Positions 12,739 to 20,344 of a stretch of DNA of 41,358 nt are shown here, piece after piece. Every line of letters starts with the position of its first letter. The stretch's first letter is position 1. Both the position numbers and the translations under genes were made by a program. Source of the DNA: a virus; IMG/VR virus record IMGVR_UViG_3300031566_000130, positions 1 through 41,358 of that record. One strand, 5' to 3'. The notes beneath the pieces were generated by a model. The model saw only the letters and a program-made list of their open reading frames with translations, was not told where the DNA came from and did no database searches.

Positions 12739-15700
12739 AAATCAGCCCGTACCTCTGCAATTTTTTGACGTTCTTGCATTCTCGTAATATCTTCAACCTT
12801 AACACTAATATTCATATTTTCCAGAATAGTTTTTAAATCAGTCATTGAAATAGAATTATCTTGTTGAATAACTGAATTATTAGTATTTGCACTTGGATTC
12901 AAAATATTATCCGTTCCAGTCGCAAATTTTCTGTTTTGTTTTGGTGCTTGAATATTAAGCATAGAAGTTTTATAATCAGCTACTTTATTGATTGGAATCA
13001 CTGGCATTGCTTCACCTTTTTCAACTCGTCCAAAAACTTGACTATTTCCGCTCTTATCATATCCTACTACTGTAACATCGTTTCCGCTTGCGTGTGAACC
13101 TCCTATCTTCACAATATCGTCAGTTCCTTTGCCAAATTCAGGCATTTTTTTAGAAGCTACGATTCCAGCCTGAACCGCTCCAATTCCTAAAGCAATAGCA
13201 GAAAATGGCAATCCTCCAGTTACAACACTTGTAGCAACCGCCTTCGCCACCGCTTGAGCTGTTTGTATTGCAATCTGAACTAATGCATTAGCCTTATCCG
13301 CTTTAAATGCTTTTTCTTTTAATGCTTTTTCTTTCTTTGCGTATTCAGTCCGTATCTTTCCCTGTGCTGCTTCATTACCTTCATTTGCCTTTAAACTTTC
13401 TTCTTGCCATTTAGATAAATTTTCAAAGTCCTTTTGTCTAAGTGCTGAAATTCTGCCATATACTGCGCTTGCAGCTAAACCAGTCGCTCCAAATGCATCT
13501 TCTGCTGAAATTTCCTGTTTCTTGAATAAATCAGAAATATTAGTAGCTAAATCTGTGAATATCCTATTTTCTTCGCCTGCAAATTTTGCCGTCAGCTCTC
13601 CAATTTGCGTTAAATTCTCATTAACACGCTCAATTGTTTTAGCGTTCGCCTCTACTTGTTTTTCTTCATTAATAAGCCTATACTCTTCTTCTATTTCAAG
13701 TATTTTTAATTCAGTTTCATTTTTTAAAGCTGTCCTTTCTTCTGATAATAATGTTTCATTTGCTAAAGCGAGTTCAAGCTTTTCATTTTCAAACTGAATT
13801 AACTTATCTTTAATTTCCTCTGCAATCCTTAACCTTTCCGCTTCATTTTCTTTTGTTTTCTCTAATCTTTTTTGTTCGTTTTCTAATAAAAAAACTTCTT
13901 TGCTTTTGTCAAGTTCCTTAATTTTTTCGTTAGCCTTTTCAGTTCTACTTAATTGTTCATCGCTCAATTCTTTATCTAGTTTATTAAAATCTAAATTCCA
14001 TTGCATACGCTCCAACACAATTTCCCTTAGTCGGTTGTTTGCAATCTCGCTCAATCCTAGATTCTTCATTTTATTAGAAACAGTGGCGGCATCTGATGAA
14101 TTAATTAAGTCATTTATTTGTTCAGCCGTAACCCCGTATTGTTCATATGTTTTTGAAATTTCGTTTATATTTTCCTGAGTAGCAATTTTTAAAGCGTTTA
14201 AATTTGCTTTTCTTTTTTCAATGCTTAATTTGTCATTAGTTACATTTTCTTCGCCTACTGTTTTCATTTTATCGCCTATGTCGATGAGTTGATCAAGTCT
14301 AAGCTCAAATATATCTCGTTCTATTAGTCTTTGCTCTCTTAGATTATTCATTTGAATTAATGTATTCCGTGATTGAGTTTCCGTCAAAGCAACCTCCGCT
14401 TCTGCTTGTTGGTTCATTAACTCGGTTACATTCTCGCCAAAACTACGTCGCAAAGCTAATTCCTGATTAATAATATTGAGCCTGTTTTTTGCTAATTGTT
14501 CATCTTTTGCCGCTAATTCAACCGCAATTTTTGAAGCTTCTAAAGCTGCCTTTTTTTGTTCTAATGGATCTAAAGTGTCATCACCTGCGATTTGAGAAAG
14601 TTTTTCAAATTCAGCGTTTAAGACTGCAATATCCTTTGTTAAATTTCTGTTTGAATTTTGCACTGCTTTTTGTGAATCTACTAATTTAATCATTGCATCA
14701 GCATATTTAGCTGCCTGAATTGCTGTGTTTTCTATTTCAGTTGCTAATTCTTTTTGTTGGTCGGCGCTTAACCCTGTCTGCCATGAAATAAAAGCACGTC
14801 CAACTTTTTCGGCACTTTCTGCAAGCCCGTCCCAATCGGCAGTAACTAGATTTTTAACCGACTCCGCAAGTCCTTGAACTAATAACCAAGCGCCTTCTAA
14901 CCTGTTTATGAATGAATTAAGAATTAAGTCGCCCAATTCTTTAAGTGCTGTTTGTGGATCTACAAATAACTTTTCAAGCCATTGCGCCAATATTTCAGCT
15001 ACTTTAATAACTGCACCCATAGCACCCTCTAATGCTGCCGACCCTTTTAATAGCAATTTGCTTCCAGTTGCTGACTTTTGAAATGCTTTAAAAAGTAAAG
15101 CTAAAGCCGCCGCTACTGATGCAATCATTAAAACGAATGGACTAGCTAACAATGCTTTAAAGCTTTGCCCTAACATTTTAACCCCTGTTGCTGCGTTGCT
15201 GGTAGCCCCTGGAATCAGTTCCATGCCGTCAAGGGCTTTATTTATTGATTTTTCGTAGTTTCCTATATTTTTTGTATTGTCATTAAAAGCCTGTTTTTGA
15301 TTATTTATTTCTTCGTTCACGCCTGCTAATTTTTCTTTTAATTCGTTGTAAGCGTCCGAACCTATTTTAGTGTTTGAAATTTCTTTATTTAGCAAAGTTG
15401 CTTGAGTTTCTAGTTTTTTCAGCGTGTTAACCTCGCTTTTAATAAGCTTAATATTTGCACTCCTTTCGCTTTTTTGCTTACTAATTTCAATTGAGTTTTT
15501 AGCAATCTCAACATTGTTTGCATGAATCTTTTTGTTTAATTCAGTTGTTTGCTTAGTCATATTCTCAGCAGTAATTAATCCGTCTTGGTACTGCTTGTTG
15601 ACTTCCTGAATGCTTTTTTCGTGTTTTTTGTTTTCATTTCTTGCCTCCTTAACTCTGTTACTCATTGAGTCAATGGAATTTGTTAATAATTCCACTTTTT

Positions 15701-15764
15701 CGGCTGCTTTTTTTATCTCGTCGTCTTCGACCGTAATCTCTATTATAATCTGTTCGTCTGCCAT
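12735..15764 (-). CDS. Tail tape measure protein
   Basis: About 1009 aa from MADEQIIIEI (ATG at 15764); an earlier in-frame ATG at 15809 would add 15 atypical residues. Residues 15-190 are coiled coil. A hydrophobic segment follows ('ALLASPFVLMIASVAAALALLF'), and then hundreds of residues of charged helix. Near the C-terminus there is a second hydrophobic helix region ('ALVQIAIQTAQAVAKAVATS' and 'GGLPFSAIALGIGAVQAGIV'). Length, coiled coils and these hydrophobic helices are the signature of siphovirus tape measures, which set tail length and help DNA entry. By the usual 1.5 angstrom per residue relation it suggests a tail of about 150 nm. Confidence 0.88.
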   Translation of the reverse strand: MADEQIIIEITVEDDEIKKAAEKVELLTNSIDSMSNRVKEARNENKKHEKSIQEVNKQYQDGLITAENMTKQTTELNKKIHANNVEIAKNSIEISKQKSERSANIKLIKSEVNTLKKLETQATLLNKEISNTKIGSDAYNELKEKLAGVNEEINNQKQAFNDNTKNIGNYEKSINKALDGMELIPGATSNAATGVKMLGQSFKALLASPFVLMIASVAAALALLFKAFQKSATGSKLLLKGSAALEGAMGAVIKVAEILAQWLEKLFVDPQTALKELGDLILNSFINRLEGAWLLVQGLAESVKNLVTADWDGLAESAEKVGRAFISWQTGLSADQQKELATEIENTAIQAAKYADAMIKLVDSQKAVQNSNRNLTKDIAVLNAEFEKLSQIAGDDTLDPLEQKKAALEASKIAVELAAKDEQLAKNRLNIINQELALRRSFGENVTELMNQQAEAEVALTETQSRNTLIQMNNLREQRLIERDIFELRLDQLIDIGDKMKTVGEENVTNDKLSIEKRKANLNALKIATQENINEISKTYEQYGVTAEQINDLINSSDAATVSNKMKNLGLSEIANNRLREIVLERMQWNLDFNKLDKELSDEQLSRTEKANEKIKELDKSKEVFLLENEQKRLEKTKENEAERLRIAEEIKDKLIQFENEKLELALANETLLSEERTALKNETELKILEIEEEYRLINEEKQVEANAKTIERVNENLTQIGELTAKFAGEENRIFTDLATNISDLFKKQEISAEDAFGATGLAASAVYGRISALRQKDFENLSKWQEESLKANEGNEAAQGKIRTEYAKKEKALKEKAFKADKANALVQIAIQTAQAVAKAVATSVVTGGLPFSAIALGIGAVQAGIVASKKMPEFGKGTDDIVKIGGSHASGNDVTVVGYDKSGNSQVFGRVEKGEAMPVIPINKVADYKTSMLNIQAPKQNRKFATGTDNILNPSANTNNSVIQQDNSISMTDLKTILENMNISVKVEDITRMQERQKIAEVRADL

Positions 15765-15878
15765 AGTCTTTTTTTTTACAAATATAGTGTTTTTTAGAAT
15801 ATTAAGCATTTAGCTTATTTAGATTAATTATAAATAAACTATCTTTTGAATAATTAATAAAAATGATTGAATAAACAT

Positions 15879-15909
15879 TTTGCAGTCTCGTTTATATTTT
15901 GTATATTTG
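15879..15909 (+). promoter_or_regulatory. Early-type promoter C (plus strand copy)
   Basis: TTTG (15879-15882), 19 nt, TATATTTG (15902-15909). The block 15864-15930 is almost identical to the minus-strand promoters A and B, but here it drives a single plus-strand gene inside the virion region. It is the clearest evidence that promoter plus gene moved together as a unit. Confidence 0.85.
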
Positions 15910-15952
15910 TCCTATAAGAAATGAGAAAATAAACAACATTTAAAAAAACATT

Positions 15953-16441
15953 ATGAAAACATCAAAAGAAAACTATAAAAATTATATAGCTGGTATAATG
16001 TTCCCAGCTACGACTAGGAGCCAAAAAGACCAATTGGTTCTTTTTAAAAAAGAGTTGTTGAAAGCTTACGATGAGACTGAAGTTATCGCTCAGTTTGGCG
16101 ATGACTTCGATGGCTCCGAGGTTCTGGAAGTAACAGAAACTTTATATCAGGATATATTAGCGCATCCTACAAAAATTGAGGGTTTATTTTTCTTTCCATA
16201 CGAAATAAAACGTATGAAAGCAAAATATGAGACCCGTCGTTATAGTGAGCCAAAGTTTTATTATGAATGGATATCAAGGGGTATTCCTAATTTTCTCTTA
16301 AACGGGATAAAAAAGGATACCGTAGTGAGGATAAAAAAGGAGTATTACTCCGATAACCCAGAAATTTGTGACTGTTTCGAGATAGAAATTCTAAATGAAG
16401 AAGAGTTAAAAAATGCTGCTTTCAAATATTCAGGACTATGA
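15953..16441 (+). CDS. Hypothetical accessory protein, 162 aa
   Basis: Begins MKTSKENYKNYIAGIMFPAT. It contains a polar helical region 'QLVLFKKELLKAYDETEVIA', an acidic stretch 'FGDDFDGSEVLEVTETLYQD' and a basic aromatic region 'KAKYETRRYSEPKFYYEWIS'. It stands alone on the plus strand between two minus-strand virion genes, has its own early-type promoter, and is followed by the dispersed 3' element and a terminator. The unit is organised like a moron or accessory cassette. Function unknown. Confidence 0.65.
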   Translation: MKTSKENYKNYIAGIMFPATTRSQKDQLVLFKKELLKAYDETEVIAQFGDDFDGSEVLEVTETLYQDILAHPTKIEGLFFFPYEIKRMKAKYETRRYSEPKFYYEWISRGIPNFLLNGIKKDTVVRIKKEYYSDNPEICDCFEIEILNEEELKNAAFKYSGL

Positions 16442-16459
16442 GAGTGTTTAATTTGTGTA

Positions 16460-16489
16460 TAACATATATGTTTGTGTTTTGTATATAAC
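16460..16489 (+). repeat. Dispersed post-gene element, plus-strand copy
   Basis: A 30-bp sequence containing the 12-bp palindrome AACATATATGTT, 18 nt after the stop of the 162-aa gene. It is identical on the opposite strand to 18868-18897, 19341-19370 and 36704-36733, and similar to 32434-32463. The flank continues CTTTTTTCGTTGTACATGG, shared with the copy at 18850-18867. Confidence 0.9.
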
Positions 16490-16507
16490 TTTTTTCGTTG
16501 TACATGG

Positions 16508-16535
16508 ATAAAAAAAAGGGATTTACTCCCTTTTT
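16508..16535. terminator. Bidirectional terminator between the 162-aa gene and the small membrane genes
   Basis: AAAAAAAGGGA and TCCCTTTTTTT form an 11-bp stem with a 5-nt loop (TTTAC) and give U runs on both strands. The stop codon of the 53-aa minus-strand gene lies in the loop, so the coding region ends within the hairpin. Confidence 0.85.
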
Positions 16536-16684
16536 TTCTTTTTTAGCTCTTTTTGTTTTTTCTTAAACCGTCTTTTCGCAACTAATTCGCCAAGCGGCTT
16601 TTTAAAGAAAAAGAAAAATATATAAATGACAGCCGCAGGGAACAAGCTGTATAATATTAACGAAATAATTTCCATGATTTTCAT
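16523..16684 (-). CDS. Small membrane protein, 53 aa (lysis or tail-region candidate)
   Basis: Begins MKIMEIISLILYSLFPAAVI and continues YIFFFFF, a single transmembrane helix. It ends with a strongly basic tail (RRFKKKQKELKKKKRE). One membrane span plus a lysine-rich cytoplasmic tail resembles small holin-like proteins. The neighbouring 107-aa gene also has one membrane span plus a coiled coil, so together they are the best candidates for a lysis pair. No endolysin is recognisable nearby, so this remains a guess. Confidence 0.55.
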   Translation of the reverse strand: MKIMEIISLILYSLFPAAVIYIFFFFFKKPLGELVAKRRFKKKQKELKKKKRE

Positions 16685-16695
16685 AACTTACTTTT

Positions 16696-17019
16696 TTAAT
16701 TTTTATTGCTTTTTCTTTCGTCATACATCAAATTTACTAAACTTTCAGTTTTTGACGTGCTTAATCTTATATCGTTTATTTTTTGACTTATATTATATTT
16801 AAAGTCTGTTTGTTGCTGCTGTAGTAATTTAATGTCTTGTTTAATCGCTTTTAATTCTTCGTTGTTTTTCTCAACGTGTTCATTTAGCTTTTTATCTACA
16901 TTTTTAGAGTGTATAAACACCTCTCTAATTCCAAATTTTAAAGTTGCGATTGATGTTGCAATCGCAAAAATGAATGTTAAAAAATCTTTAAAATTAACCG
17001 AGCCTATAAATTCATTCAT
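16696..17019 (-). CDS. Membrane-anchored coiled-coil protein, 107 aa (holin-associated candidate)
   Basis: Begins MNEFIGSVNFKDFLTFIFAI. Residues 10-32 are hydrophobic enough for one membrane helix. Residues 38-100 are charged heptads ('DKKLNEHVEKNNEELKAIKQ', 'DIKLLQQQQTDFKYNISQKI'). This layout resembles XhlA-type holin-associated proteins. The start overlaps the end of the 567-aa baseplate-like gene by 4 nt, indicating coupling. Family identity is not certain. Confidence 0.5.
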   Translation of the reverse strand: MNEFIGSVNFKDFLTFIFAIATSIATLKFGIREVFIHSKNVDKKLNEHVEKNNEELKAIKQDIKLLQQQQTDFKYNISQKINDIRLSTSKTESLVNLMYDERKSNKN

Positions 17020-18719
17020 AATCTTAACATTATTAATTCACATTGTGTATTGTGTATATAGTTATTTATTTTCAAAATATAAAACGTTGCTTTCAAACTT
17101 TTTATATAAATTGTTCGAGTAAAATCAAAATTAAAAAAGTCGGAATTGTTTAATACTGCATTTACTTTATAAACTTCGCCTTTATTAATCGCCTGAATAA
17201 CATTTTTATAAAATTCAGCTAAAACATTATTTCCGTTTAGTTTTTTAAATCTTGCGATTGAGTAAGCAGCAACATTTTCATAATACGATAAAACACAATT
17301 AAAAGTGTTAATTCGTTCAGTATCGTTGTATATTGCAAAGTCTGAAATTGAATCAGTATTAATTAAAACTTCATTGCAAGCTGAAAAAACAGATTTATAA
17401 ACCTCTATTGATTTCTTTAGCGTTTCATTTTCAATATTAAAAACACCACGCCCAACGCTTGAACCGTCTTTATTGTTATATGCAAAATAATTACTTTGCC
17501 CAAAATTTGAAATATTTACTTTTTCTTCCGAGTTTTCAATAAACTTATGGGACCAGTCCAAAGCTGACAATTTGGAAATTTCGCCAAGTGAATTTATATA
17601 AATTTTCTTTCGTAAAGAGTCGGTTTTAAAAAGCCCTCCGATGGAATTTAAACAATTTTTGAATAATTCCTTTTGTGAAATGTTAGGAATATTATCATAG
17701 GTTTTAATTAAAAAATCTGTAAAGTTTGCAGCCGAAATATTTCCAAAATCAATTTCATTTATTAGCGTATAAATTCTGAAATCTTCTAAAACTAACGAGC
17801 CTGAACCAATAAAATTAAAATCTAAATCATAAGTTAAATCAGCTGTTTCAAAATCATTTGAAGTTAAATCGTAATAATTGCGCCCTTTATTTATTACAAA
17901 ATTTTGTGTTTCTGAATTAGCTCCGCCCGAACTAGTTCCCACTATTTGCAAAATTTGTTCGCTATCTGATGTTATGAAGCCTCTAAATCTTATTTTTGTT
18001 TTATAGTTTGTTCGTAAAGTGTACGAGGTTAGCACAGAATCAGTATAAATGAAGCTATATGAATCTAAGTTAATTAAACTTAATCCAATATTATTTACAG
18101 TTTCATTAAAAACTTTATCATAAGAAGTAAAGTAAAAAAACTCATGATTTGCTGAAATTATTAACTTGTTTAATAAATCAGATTTTAATGAAGTTTCAAA
18201 AGTCCATTTTTTCACATCAAATATTTTTTCTAAAAGTCTTTGGCAGGAAAATGAAGGACGTGAAAAAGCTAAATTATTACTAAGTATGTTTTTTGAAAGC
18301 GTTTTTTCTTCGTGATTGTTTATTGCGGACCACAGCCAAACACTTGAATTTAATGTTTTTTTGTTATTGTACTCGGTTAGGTTCAATACAAAATCCTGAG
18401 AATCTAAATCTAATTTATTTAAATTTTCATTCATTGCATCAAACAGCGCAATAGATGAATCTAGTAATAATATTTCGCTTTCCGTTTTTGCTTGGCTTGT
18501 TAAAATGGCAATCCCTTTAAATACAATAGAATTATTTTCTTTATATTTAAAACTATATAAAGTATTAAACTTCATAAACTTAACCTTCGGAATCGTTAAA
18601 GCTCTGGAAAAGTCAATTTTTTTGCTTTGCCAGTCATCAATAGAAAAAAAATCTTTATTCAAGACTATTCTATTTGCTCCAAGTTCAATGTTTATATTAT
18701 TTATTTCCAATTGTGCCAT
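17016..18719 (-). CDS. Large baseplate or tail-tip protein, 567 aa
   Basis: Begins MAQLEINNINIELGANRIVL. It has an N-terminal beta domain with 'DFSRALTIPKVKFMKFNTLY', as in tail hub proteins that start with a compact beta fold. A long beta-rich middle ('ILQIVGTSSGGANSETQNFV') is followed by a C-terminal region with repeated strands ending 'FYILKINNYIHNTQCELIML'. Size and neighbours (tape measure, small membrane proteins) fit a distal tail or baseplate hub protein of Bacteroidetes siphoviruses. No enzymatic motif was seen. Confidence 0.65.
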   Translation of the reverse strand: MAQLEINNINIELGANRIVLNKDFFSIDDWQSKKIDFSRALTIPKVKFMKFNTLYSFKYKENNSIVFKGIAILTSQAKTESEILLLDSSIALFDAMNENLNKLDLDSQDFVLNLTEYNNKKTLNSSVWLWSAINNHEEKTLSKNILSNNLAFSRPSFSCQRLLEKIFDVKKWTFETSLKSDLLNKLIISANHEFFYFTSYDKVFNETVNNIGLSLINLDSYSFIYTDSVLTSYTLRTNYKTKIRFRGFITSDSEQILQIVGTSSGGANSETQNFVINKGRNYYDLTSNDFETADLTYDLDFNFIGSGSLVLEDFRIYTLINEIDFGNISAANFTDFLIKTYDNIPNISQKELFKNCLNSIGGLFKTDSLRKKIYINSLGEISKLSALDWSHKFIENSEEKVNISNFGQSNYFAYNNKDGSSVGRGVFNIENETLKKSIEVYKSVFSACNEVLINTDSISDFAIYNDTERINTFNCVLSYYENVAAYSIARFKKLNGNNVLAEFYKNVIQAINKGEVYKVNAVLNNSDFFNFDFTRTIYIKSLKATFYILKINNYIHNTQCELIMLRL

Positions 18720-18804
18720 CGTTGCAAATTTAAGGAATATTTTTATAACTTATTGCAATTTAGCACAAAAAAAATGCTCCAATAATGACATGGAACATTT
18801 TAAA

Positions 18805-18897
18805 CAATCAATAAAATAATTATGAATATTGCAAATATAATTATTTTATCCATGTACAACTAAAAAAGTTATATACAAAACACAAACATATATGTTA
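18805..18897 (-). repeat. Two-block direct repeat, copy 1 (contains the post-gene element)
   Basis: The 45-nt block 18805-18849 is identical to 19278-19322. The 36-nt block 18862-18897 is identical to 19335-19370. The 12 nt between the blocks differ but the spacing is kept. Block 1 contains TATATTTG on the minus strand (18839-18832), preceded by a TTG 17 nt away, a possible promoter for the baseplate gene. Block 2 contains the 30-bp post-gene element (18868-18897), 8 nt after the stop of the 95-aa gene. Confidence 0.9.
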
Positions 18898-19231
18898 GCC
18901 GTAATTAATACGACCATAAAAACTTTACATCAATTTGCTTTCTTAAAATTTCAATTTCTGCATTTATTAGTTCAGATTTCCATTTTCCATTAAATAGAAA
19001 TTTCCCGATAAACGATTTGTAAAATTTTAATTTTTGTTTTAACTCAAAAATATGTTCAATCATTTCGATTATATTTGCTTCGTAAGCATCAAATTCCATA
19101 TTTGGAATTCCTATACTATTCATATTAAAATCTTTTACAGGAACTGTTTTCGTTACTTTTTTGCCTGTCTTAAATTTATTAAAATGTTTCATTTGATAAT
19201 TATTTAATGATTAATAAAATACGGCTAACAT
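18892..19231. repeat. 340-bp unit bounded by 12-bp perfect inverted repeats around the 95-aa gene
   Basis: ATGTTAGCCGTA (18892-18903) and TACGGCTAACAT (19220-19231) are exact inverted copies enclosing the 95-aa gene and almost nothing else. The left arm overlaps the last bases of the post-gene element. The arrangement suggests a discrete mobile or exchangeable unit without its own recombinase. Confidence 0.7.
18905..19192 (-). CDS. Hypothetical cassette-like protein, 95 aa
   Basis: Begins MKHFNKFKTGKKVTKTVPVK. A basic N-terminus is followed by helices 'EFDAYEANIIEMIEHIFELK' and 'KSELINAEIEILRKQIDVKF'. Helix content and charge suggest a small coiled-coil protein. The gene lies inside the 12-bp inverted repeats and between the two copies of the two-block direct repeat. 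Function unknown. Confidence 0.6.
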   Translation of the reverse strand: MKHFNKFKTGKKVTKTVPVKDFNMNSIGIPNMEFDAYEANIIEMIEHIFELKQKLKFYKSFIGKFLFNGKWKSELINAEIEILRKQIDVKFLWSY

Positions 19232-19277
19232 GCGGTTTAGCGTTCATTGCTTTTTTTCTGAAATTTAAACATTTACA

Positions 19278-19370
19278 CAATCAATAAAATAATTATGAAT
19301 ATTGCAAATATAATTATTTTATTTGTTTTGAACGAAAAAAGTTATATACAAAACACAAACATATATGTTA
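19278..19370 (-). repeat. Two-block direct repeat, copy 2 (contains the post-gene element)
   Basis: Second copy of the repeat at 18805-18897. Block 1 includes TATATTTG on the minus strand (19312-19305), a candidate promoter for the 95-aa gene. The 30-bp element is 19341-19370. The adjoining GTTATGTG (19367-19374) pairs with CACATAAC (19393-19400), giving a hairpin just after the DUF2829 gene. Confidence 0.9.
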
Positions 19371-19411
19371 TGTGCAACGAAAATAGACGCTACACATAAC
19401 GAAATCAATAA

Positions 19412-19888
19412 CTATTCTACAATTTGCCAATCTTCTGCAAATGTATCTGAGGAGCTTGCAACCCAACTATCAATAGTGTTGTCAGCTTTTACGATAATCA
19501 TTTGATTTTGATAATGAATTGATTTATCTCTATCAAAAAGAATGTCTTTTGCTTTTTGAGGCAATGAACTCATTTTAGGTATGATATTACAATAAATTTC
19601 AGCAGGAACTTGCTTACAAACAAACATACCCTTACCATTCCAACCTTTACGAGCAATACACTTGCCTTGTCTCATCGCTTCAATTGCTAATCCGAAAGTT
19701 AGCCCATCTGTAACTCTATAAGCCTTTTCAAAAACAGATTTTGGAGACCAAGACGTGTAGCCATCCTCATATACTACTTTATAGCCTTCTTCCATCATTT
19801 CAGCACTCATCTGTTTTGTTTCTTCTGCATTCCACCCTTTAATCGCTGGCTTTGCACTTACGATTTTAACACCTAAATAATTTTTCAT
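19412..19888 (-). CDS. DUF2829 (Tad2-like) protein with N-terminal extension; putative anti-Thoeris sponge
   Basis: 158 aa. Residues 63-158 carry the DUF2829 pattern: 'LTFGLAIEAMRQGKCIARKG' then 'WNGKGMFV', and a C-terminal 'NTIDSWVASSSDTFAEDW'. DUF2829 includes Tad2, a phage protein known to bind the glycocyclic ADP-ribose signal of Thoeris defence and so block it. Residues 1-58 ('KNYLGVKIVSAKPAIKGW', 'YEDGYTSWSPKSVFEKAYR') form an extension common in larger phage DUF2829 proteins. The gene is bounded by GTTATGTGCA/TGCACATAAC inverted repeats, in keeping with an exchangeable anti-defence cassette. Anti-Thoeris activity is inferred from family membership only. Confidence 0.8.
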   Translation of the reverse strand: MKNYLGVKIVSAKPAIKGWNAEETKQMSAEMMEEGYKVVYEDGYTSWSPKSVFEKAYRVTDGLTFGLAIEAMRQGKCIARKGWNGKGMFVCKQVPAEIYCNIIPKMSSLPQKAKDILFDRDKSIHYQNQMIIVKADNTIDSWVASSSDTFAEDWQIVE

Positions 19889-20135
19889 GTAAATAATATA
19901 AAATAATTTGCCTACTCTATTAAGTTCGATTTTCGGCTACCTCGAAAAGAAAACAAATAAAAATGCACATAACATTTTATTGGACGGCATTAGTGCGATT
20001 TAAAGAATCGAACTTTAATCAACCATTAACCGCTTAAAACTGCATTATTTTAACTAACTTACCCAGCCCCTCCAATTTTTTGAAAAAACGCCCCCGTTTA
20101 TAATTTATTTTTCGGGGCTGGGTTTTTTTTGTTTT
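19889..20135. other. Intergenic stretch with inverted ends and a long hairpin, no gene seen
   Basis: It contains TGCACATAAC (19964-19973), the partner of GTTATGTGCA at 19367-19376, and a small inverted repeat CGATT...AATCG (about 19998-20014). It also holds the GC-rich pair CCCAGCCCC/GGGGCTGGG (about 20067-20123). I find no ORF with a credible start. Confidence 0.6.
20066..20132. terminator. Large-loop hairpin ACCCAGCCCC / GGGGCTGGGT
   Basis: A 10-bp perfect GC-rich stem enclosing about 45 nt, followed on the plus strand by TTTTTTTT. The loop contains a second small hairpin (TTTTTTGAAAAAA). On the minus strand it follows the interrupted 66-codon gene. It could be a terminator working on the plus strand or a folded RNA at the end of the small-gene operon. 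Confidence 0.5.
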
Positions 20136-20336
20136 TTATCTTTTACAAAGTTTCTTTAGCTTATTTAAGTCCTTTTTTTTGGGCTTTTCTGTGCCGTTTG
20201 TGGCATCGATAAGCAGCATCTCGTCAATGATCGTACTCCATTATTTCCCAGTTTTTGGGCTGGTATATACTACGTTGTAGTGTCCGTGACCTGAACTCTT
20301 GAAACTAAAATCTGATAAATTTATTGTATTTTTCAT
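20136..20336 (-). pseudogene. Small conserved gene interrupted by an in-frame ochre stop
   Basis: Translates as MKNTINLSDFSFKSSGHGHY ... VYTSPKTGK, then TAA (20243-20241), then continues in the same frame as WSTIIDEMLLIDATNGTEKP ... KKLCKR to a natural stop at 20138-20136. The two halves read as one protein of about 66 residues: 'YTSPKTGK-x-WSTIIDEM' joins smoothly and AAA to TAA is a single base change. TAA ends most genes in this genome, so stop reassignment is not likely. It is either a real nonsense mutation or a sequence error. Confidence 0.75.
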
Positions 20337-20344
20337 AATGTTTT

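Noticed and set aside
14489-14689. Leucine-rich plus-strand frame opposite the tape measure
   Set aside because: A shadow of the coiled-coil coding on the minus strand. The repeated L and F come from reversed K and E codons.
15779-15786. TATATTTG as a tape-measure promoter
   Set aside because: It would leave a leader of only about 8 nt before the preferred ATG, and no TTG box is found 19-20 nt upstream, so a chance match in AT-rich DNA is likely.
18805-19370. CRISPR array from repeated 30-45-bp sequences
   Set aside because: There are only two close copies, separated by a gene, and no regular spacers. The other copies are kilobases away on either strand.
20136-20336. Stop-codon reassignment as explanation for the interrupted gene
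   Set aside because: TAA ends most genes in the window with correct lengths and neighbours, so reading TAA as an amino acid would fuse many genes.
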